DNA of 64,000 bases. Origin: Pseudofrankia saprophytica (GTDB lineage Bacteria; Actinomycetota; Actinomycetes; Frankiales; Frankiaceae). Under the pieces are notes generated by a model. That model did no database searches. It was not told the DNA's origin and saw only the letters and a list, made by a program, of their open reading frames with translations. A program made the position numbers and the translations under genes. The stretch spans positions 7,370,720-7,434,719 of the forward strand of contig NZ_KI912266.1 in the NCBI RefSeq assembly GCF_000235425.2, given 5' to 3'. The stretch's first letter is position 1; every line of letters starts with the position of its first letter. Shown here piece by piece: positions 51,922 to 60,291 of this stretch.

Positions 51922-52750
51922 TCAACCAGCGGGCACGTTGAGCGGCAAGGTCGTCATCATCACGGGCGCCGCGTCGGGGATGGGGCGGGCGGCCGCGGTG
52001 CGGTGCGCCGAGCTGGGCGCGGCGGTGGTCGCCGCCGACCTGAACGCCGACGGCGCGGCCGCCGTCGCCGGGGCGATCGAGGCGTCCGGCGGTCGCGCGC
52101 TCGGCTTCGGCGTCGACCTGACCGTGGAGGACGAGGTGACCGCGCTCGTCGACGCCGCGGTCGCCCGGTTCGGCACGGTGCACGGGCTGCACAACAACGC
52201 CTACGCGGTTCATCCGGGAGCGGCGGTCGACCTGGTCAACACGACCCTTCAGGCGTGGGACTGGACGATTCGGACGTGCCTGACCAGCCAGTTCCTGTGC
52301 TGCCGCGCCGTGCTCCCCCACATGCTGCGCAATGGAGACGGATCGATCATCAACGTGTCGTCCGGCAACGGGCTGGCCGGCTCGGCGACGTCCGCGGCCT
52401 ACGGCGCGGCGAAGGCCGGCAGCATCATGCTGACCAAGTACATCGCGACCCAGTACGGCAAGTCCGGCGTCCGGTGCAACACGCTGGTGCCCGGCTGGAC
52501 CATCGGGACGGGATGGACGGGCGAGGACGACTACACCGACAGCCAGCGGAAGCTGTTCGACCGCGCGCTGGACGACGTGTGCATGCCCCGCCTCGCGCTG
52601 CCCGAGGACATCGCCCCCGTCGTGGCGTTCCTCTTCTCCGACGAGGCGAGGTACCTGCAGGCCGCCACCATCGACGTCAACGGCGGCCTGCTGGCCCACA
52701 TGCCCGGCGCGGCCGGCAGGCCGACCCGGCCCACTCCGGCCACCACATGA
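51914..52750 (+). CDS. Short-chain dehydrogenase/reductase
   Basis: A 278-residue SDR. TGAASGMGR lies at about residues 17-25, and LHNNAYAVHPG replaces the common NNAG at about 92-102. Catalytic residues lie in NVSSGNGLAGSATSAAYGAAKAGSIMLTKY. The tail carries a Pro/Thr-rich end (RPTRPTPATT). It is embedded in the operon, overlapping the ferredoxin by 8 bp and the hydrolase by 4 bp. It may oxidise an alcohol made by one of the P450s. Confidence 0.9.
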   Translation: MADQPAGTLSGKVVIITGAASGMGRAAAVRCAELGAAVVAADLNADGAAAVAGAIEASGGRALGFGVDLTVEDEVTALVDAAVARFGTVHGLHNNAYAVHPGAAVDLVNTTLQAWDWTIRTCLTSQFLCCRAVLPHMLRNGDGSIINVSSGNGLAGSATSAAYGAAKAGSIMLTKYIATQYGKSGVRCNTLVPGWTIGTGWTGEDDYTDSQRKLFDRALDDVCMPRLALPEDIAPVVAFLFSDEARYLQAATIDVNGGLLAHMPGAAGRPTRPTPATT

Positions 52751-53679
52751 GCTCGACGCCGACGCCGATGACGACGGCGAGCGAGCAGGCCCAGGCGATA
52801 CACCAGCTGCTGCGCGACCAGCGAAGCGCCGCCCGGGCGTCGGCCCCGCCGTCCCGCGCCCAGCAGCTCGCCCTGGCCGACGAGATCGGCGCCAGCACGT
52901 CCGAGCCGGACGGGGTGACGTTCGAGGACGTCGACGCGGGCGGGGTGCCCGCGCAGTGGGCGCGGCCCGACGGCGCGCCGACGAGCAGGGCGCTGCTCTA
53001 CTTCCACGGTGGCGGCTACTGCTTCTGCTCCGTCCGCTCCCACCGCAGGCTCGTCGGGCACCTCGCCAGGGCAGCGGGCCGCCCGGCGCTGAGCGTGGAC
53101 TACCGCCTGGCGCCCGAGCACCCCCATCCCGCCGCCGTCACGGACGCGCTGACCACCTACCGGTGGCTGCTCGGCCAGGGCTTCGACCCCGCCCACCTGG
53201 CCGTCGCCGGCGACTCGGCCGGCGGCGGGCTCGCCATCGCGCTCCTGCTGAGGGCGAGGGACGAGGGCGTGTCGCTCCCGTCGGCCGTCGTGCTCCTGTC
53301 GCCCTGGGTCGACCTCGCGATGACGGCCGACAGCCTGACCAGCCGAGTCGACGTCGACGTGCGCCAGAGCCCCGCCGAGACGCGGTGGTGCGCGGGCCAG
53401 TACCTCGCCGGTCAGGACCCACGTGACCCCTACGCGTCGCCGCTGCACGCCGACCTCACCGGGCTGCCGCCTCTGTACATCCAGGCCAGCGACTGGGACA
53501 CGCTCGTCGACGACGCGCACCGCCTGGCCGAGAAGGCCCGGCGCCTCGGCGTCGACGTCCGCCTCGATCTCTTCCCCGAGATGCCGCACGCGCATCAGCT
53601 GTGGGCGGGCACCATGCCCGAGGCCGACGACGCCGTCGCCCGCGTCGGCGCGTATCTGCGAGAAAGGGAAACCCCATGA
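52747..53679 (+). CDS. Alpha/beta hydrolase, HSL-type esterase/lipase
   Basis: A 310-residue hormone-sensitive-lipase-family esterase. The oxyanion-hole motif HGGGYCFCS is at about residues 85-93, the nucleophile elbow GDSAGGG at about 155-161, the acid in SDWDTLVDDAH (about 248-258), and the His in MPHAHQLWAG (about 278-287). The triad is thus complete. Hydrolyses an ester or lactone, for example one formed after oxygenation. Coupled on both sides by ATGA overlaps. No signal peptide, so cytoplasmic. Confidence 0.92.
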   Translation: MSSTPTPMTTASEQAQAIHQLLRDQRSAARASAPPSRAQQLALADEIGASTSEPDGVTFEDVDAGGVPAQWARPDGAPTSRALLYFHGGGYCFCSVRSHRRLVGHLARAAGRPALSVDYRLAPEHPHPAAVTDALTTYRWLLGQGFDPAHLAVAGDSAGGGLAIALLLRARDEGVSLPSAVVLLSPWVDLAMTADSLTSRVDVDVRQSPAETRWCAGQYLAGQDPRDPYASPLHADLTGLPPLYIQASDWDTLVDDAHRLAEKARRLGVDVRLDLFPEMPHAHQLWAGTMPEADDAVARVGAYLRERETP

Positions 53680-54554
53680 CAGGCGCGGCCGCGTTCCCGG
53701 GCGTCGGCGTGCTCTATCGCGCGACGGACCAGATGCCTTTTCTCGAGCTCGCGTACGCCGCCGCCGACCGGGGCTTCACCTCACTCGTCCTCGGCGAGCA
53801 CACCCACATTCCCGTCAGTTCCGACCCCGCCTGCTTTCCCGGCGCCGGGGACACCATTCCCCCGACCTACCCGCGGCTGCTCGACCCGTACATCGCGCTT
53901 TCGTTCGTCGCCGCGCGGACCCCCATGAAGATCGCCACCTGTACGTCCCTTCCCGCCCAGCACGACCCGATTGCCCTGGCCAAGGCCCTCGCGACGCTCG
54001 ACCACCTGTCCGGGGGGCGCCTCACGCTCGGCGTGGGATACGGCTGGAACGCCGACGAACTGGTCAGCCACGGACACGCGTGGAAGAACCGGCGGGCGGT
54101 CGTGCGGGAACACGTCGAGCTCATGCGGGCGCTGTGGACCGAGACCGAGGCCGAGTACCACGGCCAGTACGCCAACCTCGAGCGCAGCTGGTCCTGGCCG
54201 AAGCCGGCGCAGCCCTCGATCCCGGTGCTCCTGGGCGCGGCCGGACGCGGCCTCGCCATGGAGGCGATCGTCGGGTGGGCCGACGGATGGATGCCGGGCG
54301 GAAGCATCAGCTGGATCGCGGACCGGCTCGTGGAGCTTCGACGCCGGTGGGCCGAGGCCGGACGCCCCGCATCCGGCCCGGTCATCTGGGTGGTCCAGGA
54401 CCCCGTCGACGACGACAGATTCCAAGCCCGGCTGGAACGCCTTGCGTCCCTCGGTGTCGCCGAGGTTGTGGTCGCCTTCGACACGGTGGACAAGGACGAG
54501 ATCCTGCCGGTTCTCGATCGCTACGCGAAGCTGATCGCGGCGAACGCCGGCTGA
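53676..54554 (+). CDS. LLM-class F420-dependent oxidoreductase, paralogue of 50825-51715
   Basis: A 292-residue luciferase-like enzyme and last gene of the tightly packed operon. GEHTHIPVSSDPACFPGAGD lies at about residues 44-63, LTLGVGYGWNADELVSHGHAWKNRR near 120-144, and SWSWPKPAQPSIPVLLGAAGRG and VGWADGWMPGG follow. Start ATG 53676 overlaps the hydrolase stop. The duplication within one operon suggests successive or alternative oxidations by F420-type enzymes. Confidence 0.92.
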   Translation: MTGAAAFPGVGVLYRATDQMPFLELAYAAADRGFTSLVLGEHTHIPVSSDPACFPGAGDTIPPTYPRLLDPYIALSFVAARTPMKIATCTSLPAQHDPIALAKALATLDHLSGGRLTLGVGYGWNADELVSHGHAWKNRRAVVREHVELMRALWTETEAEYHGQYANLERSWSWPKPAQPSIPVLLGAAGRGLAMEAIVGWADGWMPGGSISWIADRLVELRRRWAEAGRPASGPVIWVVQDPVDDDRFQARLERLASLGVAEVVVAFDTVDKDEILPVLDRYAKLIAANAG

Positions 54555-54676
54555 CCCCGCGACGAACCAAGGCAAAGGCACGGGGCCTGGCGGCACACAG
54601 GGCTCGAATCAACAAAGGTTGGGTCCAACAGGGTTGGAATCACACAGACCTGGGGCCAAACAAGAAGGGACCGCTC

Positions 54677-55924
54677 ATGGTCGAGCACGCCATCATCTCG
54701 GCGGACGGGCATTTCGTCGAGCCCACGGACCTGTTCACCAGCCGTCTTCCGAAACACCTGCGGGAACTCGCGGTCTGGGAGGAGGACTTCGAGATAGAAC
54801 CGCTCGGGGACGACGGAAACCACCATTTCCGGAAGCTGCACACGCCGGGCTTCGAAGGCTGGGCATACGCCCGTTACCGTCACCATGACGGAACGCCGCA
54901 ATGCGGCGACCCCGCCCGGATCATCGAGGACCTCGACCACGAGGGCGTCCGGGCGACGCTGATGCATCCCAACCACGCACTCTTCGGGTTGTTCACTCAC
55001 GACCATCATGAGCTGTCGATGGCGCACGCCCGGGTCTACAACGACTACGCGACGGAGATCTTCACGCCGTACCGCGACCGGGTGATCGCCACCATGCCCA
55101 TCCCGATGAGCGATGTCGACGACGCCGTCGCCGAGATCGAGCGGGTGGCCGCCCTGGGAGCGCGGGCGCTCATCCTTCCGGCGACGTCGCCGGTCCCGTA
55201 CTCCTCACGGCAGTGCGATCGGGTGTGGGCGGCGGCGCAGGCCCACGGGATGATCATCGCCTTCCACGTGGCGACCGGTGGCGTGAAGGTCCGCAAGGAC
55301 GCGGCGCCGACCCTCCAGGCGATGATCGCCACCGCCCAGGCCCAGAACCACGAGGTGCTGGACGACGAGGTGATCGTCGAACGGTTGATGGGCGCGGCCG
55401 TGTTCGGTCCCATGGCCGCGCAGCGGATCGTCGTGTCGCTGGTCGGCGCCGGGGTGCTCGAACGGTTCCCGGACCTGCATTTCCTGCTGGTGGAGTTCAA
55501 CGCCAACTGGCTCGTCTCGACGATGGCCGCGATGGACAAGGCCTGGACGCTCGGGCTCGGGCAGAACCGCGACTTCTGGGCCGGCACCTGGGACGACGCC
55601 CGCGCCGCCGACGACCAGCCGGGCATGGCCCAGCTCTTCCGGCTCAACGAGCGCTGGCCGTACCCCCTCATGCCGAGCGAGTACGTCCAGCGCCAGATCC
55701 ACGTCTCCTTCCAGGAGGACCCGATGGCGATCGCCTGCCGGCACGTCACCGGCGTCTCGACGCTGCTGTGGGGCATGGACTATCCGCACGCCGAAGGGAC
55801 CTTCGGGCGCAGCCGCCAGGTCATCGACCACCTGTTCAAGGACGTCGAGCCCGAGGAGCGCCGGGCGATCCTCGGCGGCACGCTGGGCGGCCTGCTGGGC
55901 CTGCGGGCCCCAAGCCCGGCCTGA
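54677..55924 (+). CDS. COG2159 amidohydrolase-family protein (third, divergent copy)
   Basis: A 415-residue amidohydrolase-2 barrel from ATG 54677. It starts HAIISADGHFVEPTDLF, where SADGH replaces the FDADNH of the other two copies. IAFHVATGG is mid-protein and LLWGMDYPHAEGTFG near the C terminus; the Asp is kept as in the other copies. It may hydrolyse or decarboxylate a ring-opened product. The 122 bp after the P450 operon contain odd TTGG/CCAA repeats (54610-54660) but no terminator, so read-through from the operon is possible. More distant from the two paralogues at 1762 and 8436 than they are from each other. Confidence 0.86.
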   Translation: MVEHAIISADGHFVEPTDLFTSRLPKHLRELAVWEEDFEIEPLGDDGNHHFRKLHTPGFEGWAYARYRHHDGTPQCGDPARIIEDLDHEGVRATLMHPNHALFGLFTHDHHELSMAHARVYNDYATEIFTPYRDRVIATMPIPMSDVDDAVAEIERVAALGARALILPATSPVPYSSRQCDRVWAAAQAHGMIIAFHVATGGVKVRKDAAPTLQAMIATAQAQNHEVLDDEVIVERLMGAAVFGPMAAQRIVVSLVGAGVLERFPDLHFLLVEFNANWLVSTMAAMDKAWTLGLGQNRDFWAGTWDDARAADDQPGMAQLFRLNERWPYPLMPSEYVQRQIHVSFQEDPMAIACRHVTGVSTLLWGMDYPHAEGTFGRSRQVIDHLFKDVEPEERRAILGGTLGGLLGLRAPSPA

Positions 55925-56062
55925 GTCCCGGATCGGGCCTCCGGGCGCGCCCGCGGCTTCGCCACTTCCCCTGTCGGCCTCCGGCGCTTTTCCCGGCGCC
56001 CCCTCAGACCGAAGCCGCGCACCCGCTTCGCGCACCGAGACAACCCGCGAGATAGGACGACC

Positions 56063-57373
56063 ATGCAGCGCCTCGGCACCTCCCGTATCGGCATGCCCCG
56101 TAGACGACTCCGACACCGTCCGGTGGCGGCGCTCTTAGCCCTGCCCCTGGCCGCGGTCACCTTCCTGGCCGCCGGCTGCGGCGGCGGCGACAGGACCGAC
56201 ACCGCCACCCCCCAGGCCACGGCGTCGACCGCCACCGACGTTCTCGGGGCAGCGAACCCCGCGAAGGGCCAGCCGATCAAGATCGGCATGATCTCGGACG
56301 GCAAGTACGCCGCCAGCGACGCCACCGTCGAGGGCCGGGTAGCCGACGCGGTCGTGAAGTGGGTCAACGAGCGCCGCGGCGGCCTCGGCGGCCGGCCGAT
56401 CCAGCTGGTCACGTGCGAGACCCTCGGCGACCCGGCCAAGGCCACCGACTGCGGCAACAGGATGGTCGAGCAGAATGTGGCCGCCGTCGTCCTCGGCGGC
56501 CCGGCGTTCCCGCAGCCCTCCTGGAAGCCGCTGCACGACGCCCACATCCCGACGACCTACTACGCCGCGAGTCTCGACGACATGCTCGCCGACCCCGACA
56601 GCACCTTCATCTTCAGTGACCCGGTCTTCAGCGTCGTGCGGCTGCCGCTCGACCTGGCCAAGGAGAAGAAGGCCAAGAAGATCAGCGCCATCGTGATCGA
56701 CATCCCGGCGGCGGTGAGCATCTACCAGAACCAGGCCAGGTCCCTGTACGCGGCGGCCGGCATCGACTTCGAGCTGGTGCCCGTCCCGCCGGACCAGGCC
56801 GACATGACGCCGCAGGCGCAGCGGATCGCGACCGACGGGACCGGCGTCGTCTTCGTCATCGGCGGCGAGCCGTTCTGCACCGCCGCGTTCAGGGCGCTCA
56901 GCCAGGTCGGCTACGCCGGCACGACCGCCAGCATCCCCCAGTGCCTGGGCGAGAACACCAGCAAGGCGGTGCCGGGCAGCTTCCTGAAGGGCATGACCAT
57001 CTCGGCCCAGGCGCCGGCCGACAAGAACGACAGGAGCTACCAGTTGTTCACCGCCGTCGCGGCGACCTACGGCCACGACATCGACATCACCAACGGCGTC
57101 GCGATCGGCATGTTCACGTCGATGGCCGGCTTCCGCGAGGCCCTCGAGGGGATCGCGCCCACCGACCTGACCCCGGCGGGCATCATCGCGGCGCTGCGGA
57201 AGATGCCCGAGAAGCCCCTGCCGGGCGCCGACGGGGTGAAGTTCCGCTGCAACGGCAAGGCCAACCCGTCGACACCGGCCGTGTGCGTGCGCGGCGGGCT
57301 GATCACCGTCCTGGACGACAAGGGCCAACCCACCACCTACAAGCCCATCGGCCAGTCCCCGATCGAGGGCTGA
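56063..57373 (+). CDS. ABC-transporter substrate-binding lipoprotein (LivK/periplasmic-binding-protein type)
   Basis: A 436-residue secreted binding protein. The signal is a basic stretch (MPRRRLRHRP), a hydrophobic helix and the lipobox LAAGC, with lipidated Cys39. The mature part begins with a Thr/Ala-rich linker, then PIKIGMISDGKY and a Leu/Ile/Val-binding-type fold (DAVVKWVNERRGGLGGRPIQLVTCETLGDPAKATDCGNRM). The protein matches the decayed relic at 10326 piece by piece. No permease lies next to it, so the LivHMG/LivF importer 42-45 kb upstream is the obvious partner within this window (inference). Ligand unknown. Confidence 0.9.
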   Translation: MQRLGTSRIGMPRRRLRHRPVAALLALPLAAVTFLAAGCGGGDRTDTATPQATASTATDVLGAANPAKGQPIKIGMISDGKYAASDATVEGRVADAVVKWVNERRGGLGGRPIQLVTCETLGDPAKATDCGNRMVEQNVAAVVLGGPAFPQPSWKPLHDAHIPTTYYAASLDDMLADPDSTFIFSDPVFSVVRLPLDLAKEKKAKKISAIVIDIPAAVSIYQNQARSLYAAAGIDFELVPVPPDQADMTPQAQRIATDGTGVVFVIGGEPFCTAAFRALSQVGYAGTTASIPQCLGENTSKAVPGSFLKGMTISAQAPADKNDRSYQLFTAVAATYGHDIDITNGVAIGMFTSMAGFREALEGIAPTDLTPAGIIAALRKMPEKPLPGADGVKFRCNGKANPSTPAVCVRGGLITVLDDKGQPTTYKPIGQSPIEG

Positions 57374-57389
57374 CCGGACCGGAAAGGCT

Positions 57390-57419
57390 CCCGACGGCCC
57401 ACTGACGCGGCTCGTCGGG
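57390..57419. terminator. Weak hairpin between convergent genes
   Basis: CCCGACG (57390-57396) and CGTCGGG (57413-57419) form a 7-bp stem with a 16-nt loop between the binding-protein gene and the SDR. Supported mainly by location. Confidence 0.3.
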
Positions 57420-57461
57420 GGCCGCCGTGTCCCGCCCCGGCCGCAAGCACCCTGCTGGAAC

Positions 57462-58280
57462 CTAGTCGGGGATGGCGCGCAGGTGCCTGGCCATGGCCAG
57501 CGGAGTGACGGTCAGGACGCCGGAGTCGACGGGCAGGGTGACGCCGGTGACCCAGCGGGCGTCGTCGCTGGCGAGGAAGCCGACCGCCGCGGCGACGTCC
57601 CAGCCGGTGCCCTCGGTACCGAGCAGTCCGGCCTCCTTGCGCAGCGTGTCGACGTAGGTGGAGGACTGGCCGGGGATCGACAGCACCATCGGCGTGACGA
57701 TGTGGCCGGGGGCGATGGCGTTGACCCGGATGCCCTGCCGGCCGTGCGCGTACGCCATCTCGACGGTCATGGCGAGCATGGCACCCTTGGCGGCCGAGTA
57801 GGCGATCGTGCCGTCGCCGCGCAGCCCGGAGATCGACGCGATGTTGACGACCGAGCCCGAGCCCTGCGCCGCCATCACCGGGAGCGTGTACTTGCAGGCC
57901 AGGAACATCGTGCGCAGGTTGATGTCCAGCGCCTTGTCCCAGGCCTCCTCGGTGATGTCGATGACCGTGCCGACCGAGGCCATGCCGATGTTGTTGACGA
58001 GGATGTCGATGGTCCCGAACGCGTCGACGGCGGCCTTCGCCATCGCCTCGCAGGTGGCGGCCTTGGTGCAGTCGCCGGCGAAGACCTCCGCCTTGCCGCC
58101 CTCGGACTCGATCAGCTTCTTCGTCTCCTCGGCCCGGTCGGCGAACAGGTCGACGAGCAGCACGCTCGCCCCCTCGCGCGCGAGCACCACCGCGCTGGCC
58201 TTGCCCGTGCCGACGCCCGGGCCGGGCGTCGAGCCGGCCCCCGTCACGATCGCGACCTTGCCCTCGACCCGACCGGCCAT
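57462..58280 (-). CDS. Short-chain dehydrogenase/reductase
   Basis: A 272-residue SDR from ATG 58280 behind GAGAGGGG. The motif TGAGSTPGPGVGTG at about residues 12-25 is an expanded Rossmann loop with an insertion relative to TGxxxGxG. The NNIGMA motif follows near 93. Catalytic residues lie in NIASISGLRGDGTIAYSAAKGAML. The C terminus (WVTGVTLPVDSGVLTV) is standard. The extended glycine loop is unusual and may alter cofactor binding. It is downstream of the thiolase-like/DUF35 pair on the same strand (89-bp gap), so possibly in one operon with them. Confidence 0.88.
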   Translation of the reverse strand: MAGRVEGKVAIVTGAGSTPGPGVGTGKASAVVLAREGASVLLVDLFADRAEETKKLIESEGGKAEVFAGDCTKAATCEAMAKAAVDAFGTIDILVNNIGMASVGTVIDITEEAWDKALDINLRTMFLACKYTLPVMAAQGSGSVVNIASISGLRGDGTIAYSAAKGAMLAMTVEMAYAHGRQGIRVNAIAPGHIVTPMVLSIPGQSSTYVDTLRKEAGLLGTEGTGWDVAAAVGFLASDDARWVTGVTLPVDSGVLTVTPLAMARHLRAIPD

Positions 58281-58369
58281 CTGTCGCACCCCTCTCTCGA
58301 TATCTCGAAACTGGCGATACCTGATCACCGCCCGCCGGCTGGGTCACCGGCCCGCGTGCGCCGTCCGCC

Positions 58370-59554
58370 CTACGGCATCCGGGTGAGCAGCGCCGCGCCG
58401 GCCTCGTAGCCGCCGACGCTGGTGACCGCGGCGACCCGCGCGCCCGCGACCTGCCGCTCGCCGCACTCGCCGCGCAGCTGGCGGACCGCCTCGGCGGTGT
58501 GACCGAACGCGGCGTGCAGCCGGCCGCCGGAGAGCTGGCCACCCCAGGTGTTCAGCGGCAGCTCCCCCTCGATGCCGATCCGCTTGCCGCCCTCGACGAA
58601 CGCACCGGCCTCCCCCGGCCCGCAGAAGCCCATCGCCTCCAGCCACCAGACGGCCTCGATGGCGAAGCCGTCGTAGATCTCGGCCACGTCGACGTCGGCC
58701 GGCCGCAGGTCGGTGCGCGCCCACATCGCCGCCGCGGTGGCGTAGCCGACCCGGCCCATGTCCTCCCACTGCTCCCAGCTCGGCCGCCCGTCGACCACGC
58801 CGGCCATCGCCTCGATGGCGACCGGCGCCCGCAGGTCGCCGGCCGTCTCGGCGGCGGACACCACGATCGCGGTGGCGCCGTCGGCGGGGACGTCGCAGTC
58901 GTACAGGCAGATCGGCGTCGAGATCATCCGGGCCGCCAGGTAGTCGTCGACGGTGAGCGGCGAGCGGTAGACCGCGTCCGGATTGAGCGCGGCGTGCGCG
59001 CGCTGGGTCACCGGGATCCAGGCCAGCTGCTCGCGGGTGACGCCGTACTCGTGCATGTACCGGGTGGCGTACGGGGCGATCTGGCAGACGGGCGAGAGCG
59101 CGCCGACCGGCAGCAGCCAGGCCAGCGGCCCCGCGGCCGTCGGGTTCGTCGAGCCGTACGCCGGGCGGCCGCCGGCGTTCCGCGCCGCGCTGCCCTCCTT
59201 GACCGTGCGCCAGATGACGACGTGGCGGGCCTGGCCGGTGGCGACCGCCATGGCCGGACCGTAGAACGGCAGGCACATCCCCTCGACGATGCCCTGCCGC
59301 CAGGACGTGGTGACCCGCAGCGCGTCCTGGATCTCGTAGAGATCGCCGTTGGCGTAGCCCGGGACGTTGGCCTTGCCCCCGCCGGGGAACATCGCGAGCC
59401 CGTCGACGTCGTCGAGGGTCAGCCCCGCGTCCGCGACCGCCGCGAGGATCGCGTCGATCGTCAGCTGGAACCCGGAGCGGTCGATCTGGCGCCCGATCGC
59501 CGACTGGCCGACGCCGGAGATGACCGCCCGCCGCTCGAACAGCTCGCCGCCCAT
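58370..59554 (-). CDS. Thiolase-like protein (Ltp2-type), partner of DUF35 at 59560
   Basis: A 394-residue thiolase-superfamily protein of the lipid-transfer-protein type. It shares AVISGVGQSAIGRQ, EIYDGFAIEAVWWLEAMGFCGPGEA and LNTWGGQLSGGRLHAAFGH with the C-terminal part of the fusion at 25094 (LYDGFTFNAISWLEGLGFCGFGEA, HGGQLSEGRLHGFGF). No canonical thiolase Cys/His/Cys triad is evident. ATG 59554 is preferred, with GGGGAG upstream and a position just after the DUF35 stop; a GTG 9 bp earlier is possible. Together with the DUF35 gene it is the two-gene form of the fused enzyme, a possible retro-aldolase. Confidence 0.87.
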   Translation of the reverse strand: MGGELFERRAVISGVGQSAIGRQIDRSGFQLTIDAILAAVADAGLTLDDVDGLAMFPGGGKANVPGYANGDLYEIQDALRVTTSWRQGIVEGMCLPFYGPAMAVATGQARHVVIWRTVKEGSAARNAGGRPAYGSTNPTAAGPLAWLLPVGALSPVCQIAPYATRYMHEYGVTREQLAWIPVTQRAHAALNPDAVYRSPLTVDDYLAARMISTPICLYDCDVPADGATAIVVSAAETAGDLRAPVAIEAMAGVVDGRPSWEQWEDMGRVGYATAAAMWARTDLRPADVDVAEIYDGFAIEAVWWLEAMGFCGPGEAGAFVEGGKRIGIEGELPLNTWGGQLSGGRLHAAFGHTAEAVRQLRGECGERQVAGARVAAVTSVGGYEAGAALLTRMP

Positions 59555-59559
59555 CCCGC

Positions 59560-60006
59560 TCACTCCCCACCCTCGGCGCCCTCGGCGCCCTCGGCGCCGG
59601 TGACCGCGACGAAGCTGGGAACGGCGTAGCCTCCGGGCCCCGGCTCGAAGCCGACCTCGACGGCCATCCCCACCGCGGCCTCCTCCGGCGGACAGCCACG
59701 CAGCCGGCCGAAGACCCGCACGCCCGGGTGGCCGGCGAACTCGACCAGCACCAACGCGTACGGCACCTCCAGCCCGGGCATCCAACGCTGGTAGTTGACG
59801 GTGAAGCTGTAGACGCGGCCGCGCCCGGTGATCTCGACGAACCCGACGGCGCGACTCCGGCAGGCGCGGCATATCCCATACGGCGGGAACGACTCGGCCG
59901 CGCAGTCGGCGCAGCGCTCCACGAGCAGGCGGCCCTCGGCCGCCGCGGCCCAGAAGGCGGCGGTCTCCTCGGTGACGGCGGGCGGTATGCCTACGGTCGC
60001 GCTCAC
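59560..60006 (-). CDS. DUF35 zinc-ribbon/OB-fold protein
   Basis: A 148-residue DUF35 protein from GTG 60006. Zinc-ribbon cysteines are in CADCAAESFPPYGICRACRS (about residues 32-51), followed by an OB fold (GRGRVYSFTVNYQRWMPGLEVPYALVLVEFAGHPGVRVFGRL). A Gly/Ala/Glu-rich tail (GAEGAEGAEGGE) ends the chain 5 bp before the thiolase-like gene, so the two proteins are made together. Compare the single-chain version at 25094. Motif C lies upstream (60079). Confidence 0.9.
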   Translation of the reverse strand: MSATVGIPPAVTEETAAFWAAAAEGRLLVERCADCAAESFPPYGICRACRSRAVGFVEITGRGRVYSFTVNYQRWMPGLEVPYALVLVEFAGHPGVRVFGRLRGCPPEEAAVGMAVEVGFEPGPGGYAVPSFVAVTGAEGAEGAEGGE

Positions 60007-60078
60007 GAATCCCCTCGGGTCGGTGCTGATCCGCCCTGGTCGTCCCGCCTGTCGGAGCGGTGGCGAGGACGACTTGCG

Positions 60079-60094
60079 GAGTGTACGCTCACTT
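60079..60094. promoter_or_regulatory. Motif C operator candidate, copy 2
   Basis: GAGTGTACGCTCACTT has palindromic AGTG...CACT arms and agrees with 41475-41490 at 14 of 16 positions. It is 73 bp upstream of the DUF35 start, and on the minus strand it contains a TACACT -10-like box. Confidence 0.5.
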
Positions 60095-60190
60095 CGCAAT
60101 CTAGCGCCACGCCGTCGGTACACGCGCGGGATTCCCGCCCGACCGGCGCACCGGGGCACGGTCTCGCCCGGGCGTGCCCACCCGGCGGCG

Positions 60191-60235
60191 CTTCACCACA
60201 GAGCCGCTTCACACAGAGCCGCTTCATACAGAGCA
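60191..60235. repeat. Three tandem 15-16-bp units, CTTCACACAGAGCCG
   Basis: Units at 60191-60206, 60207-60221 and 60222-60234 lie in the leader of the LLM gene at 60292. Otherwise the 285-bp gap shows only motif C. Confidence 0.6.
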
Positions 60236-60291
60236 CCGCTGGGCCGGCGGCCCGCGAGCCGCCGCGCCGGCATGTCGCGAAGGAGCCCCGG

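Noticed and set aside
48043-54554. Secondary-metabolite gene cluster
   Set aside because: P450s, ferredoxins and an exporter nearby suggested it, but there is no polyketide, peptide, terpene or RiPP synthase in the window.
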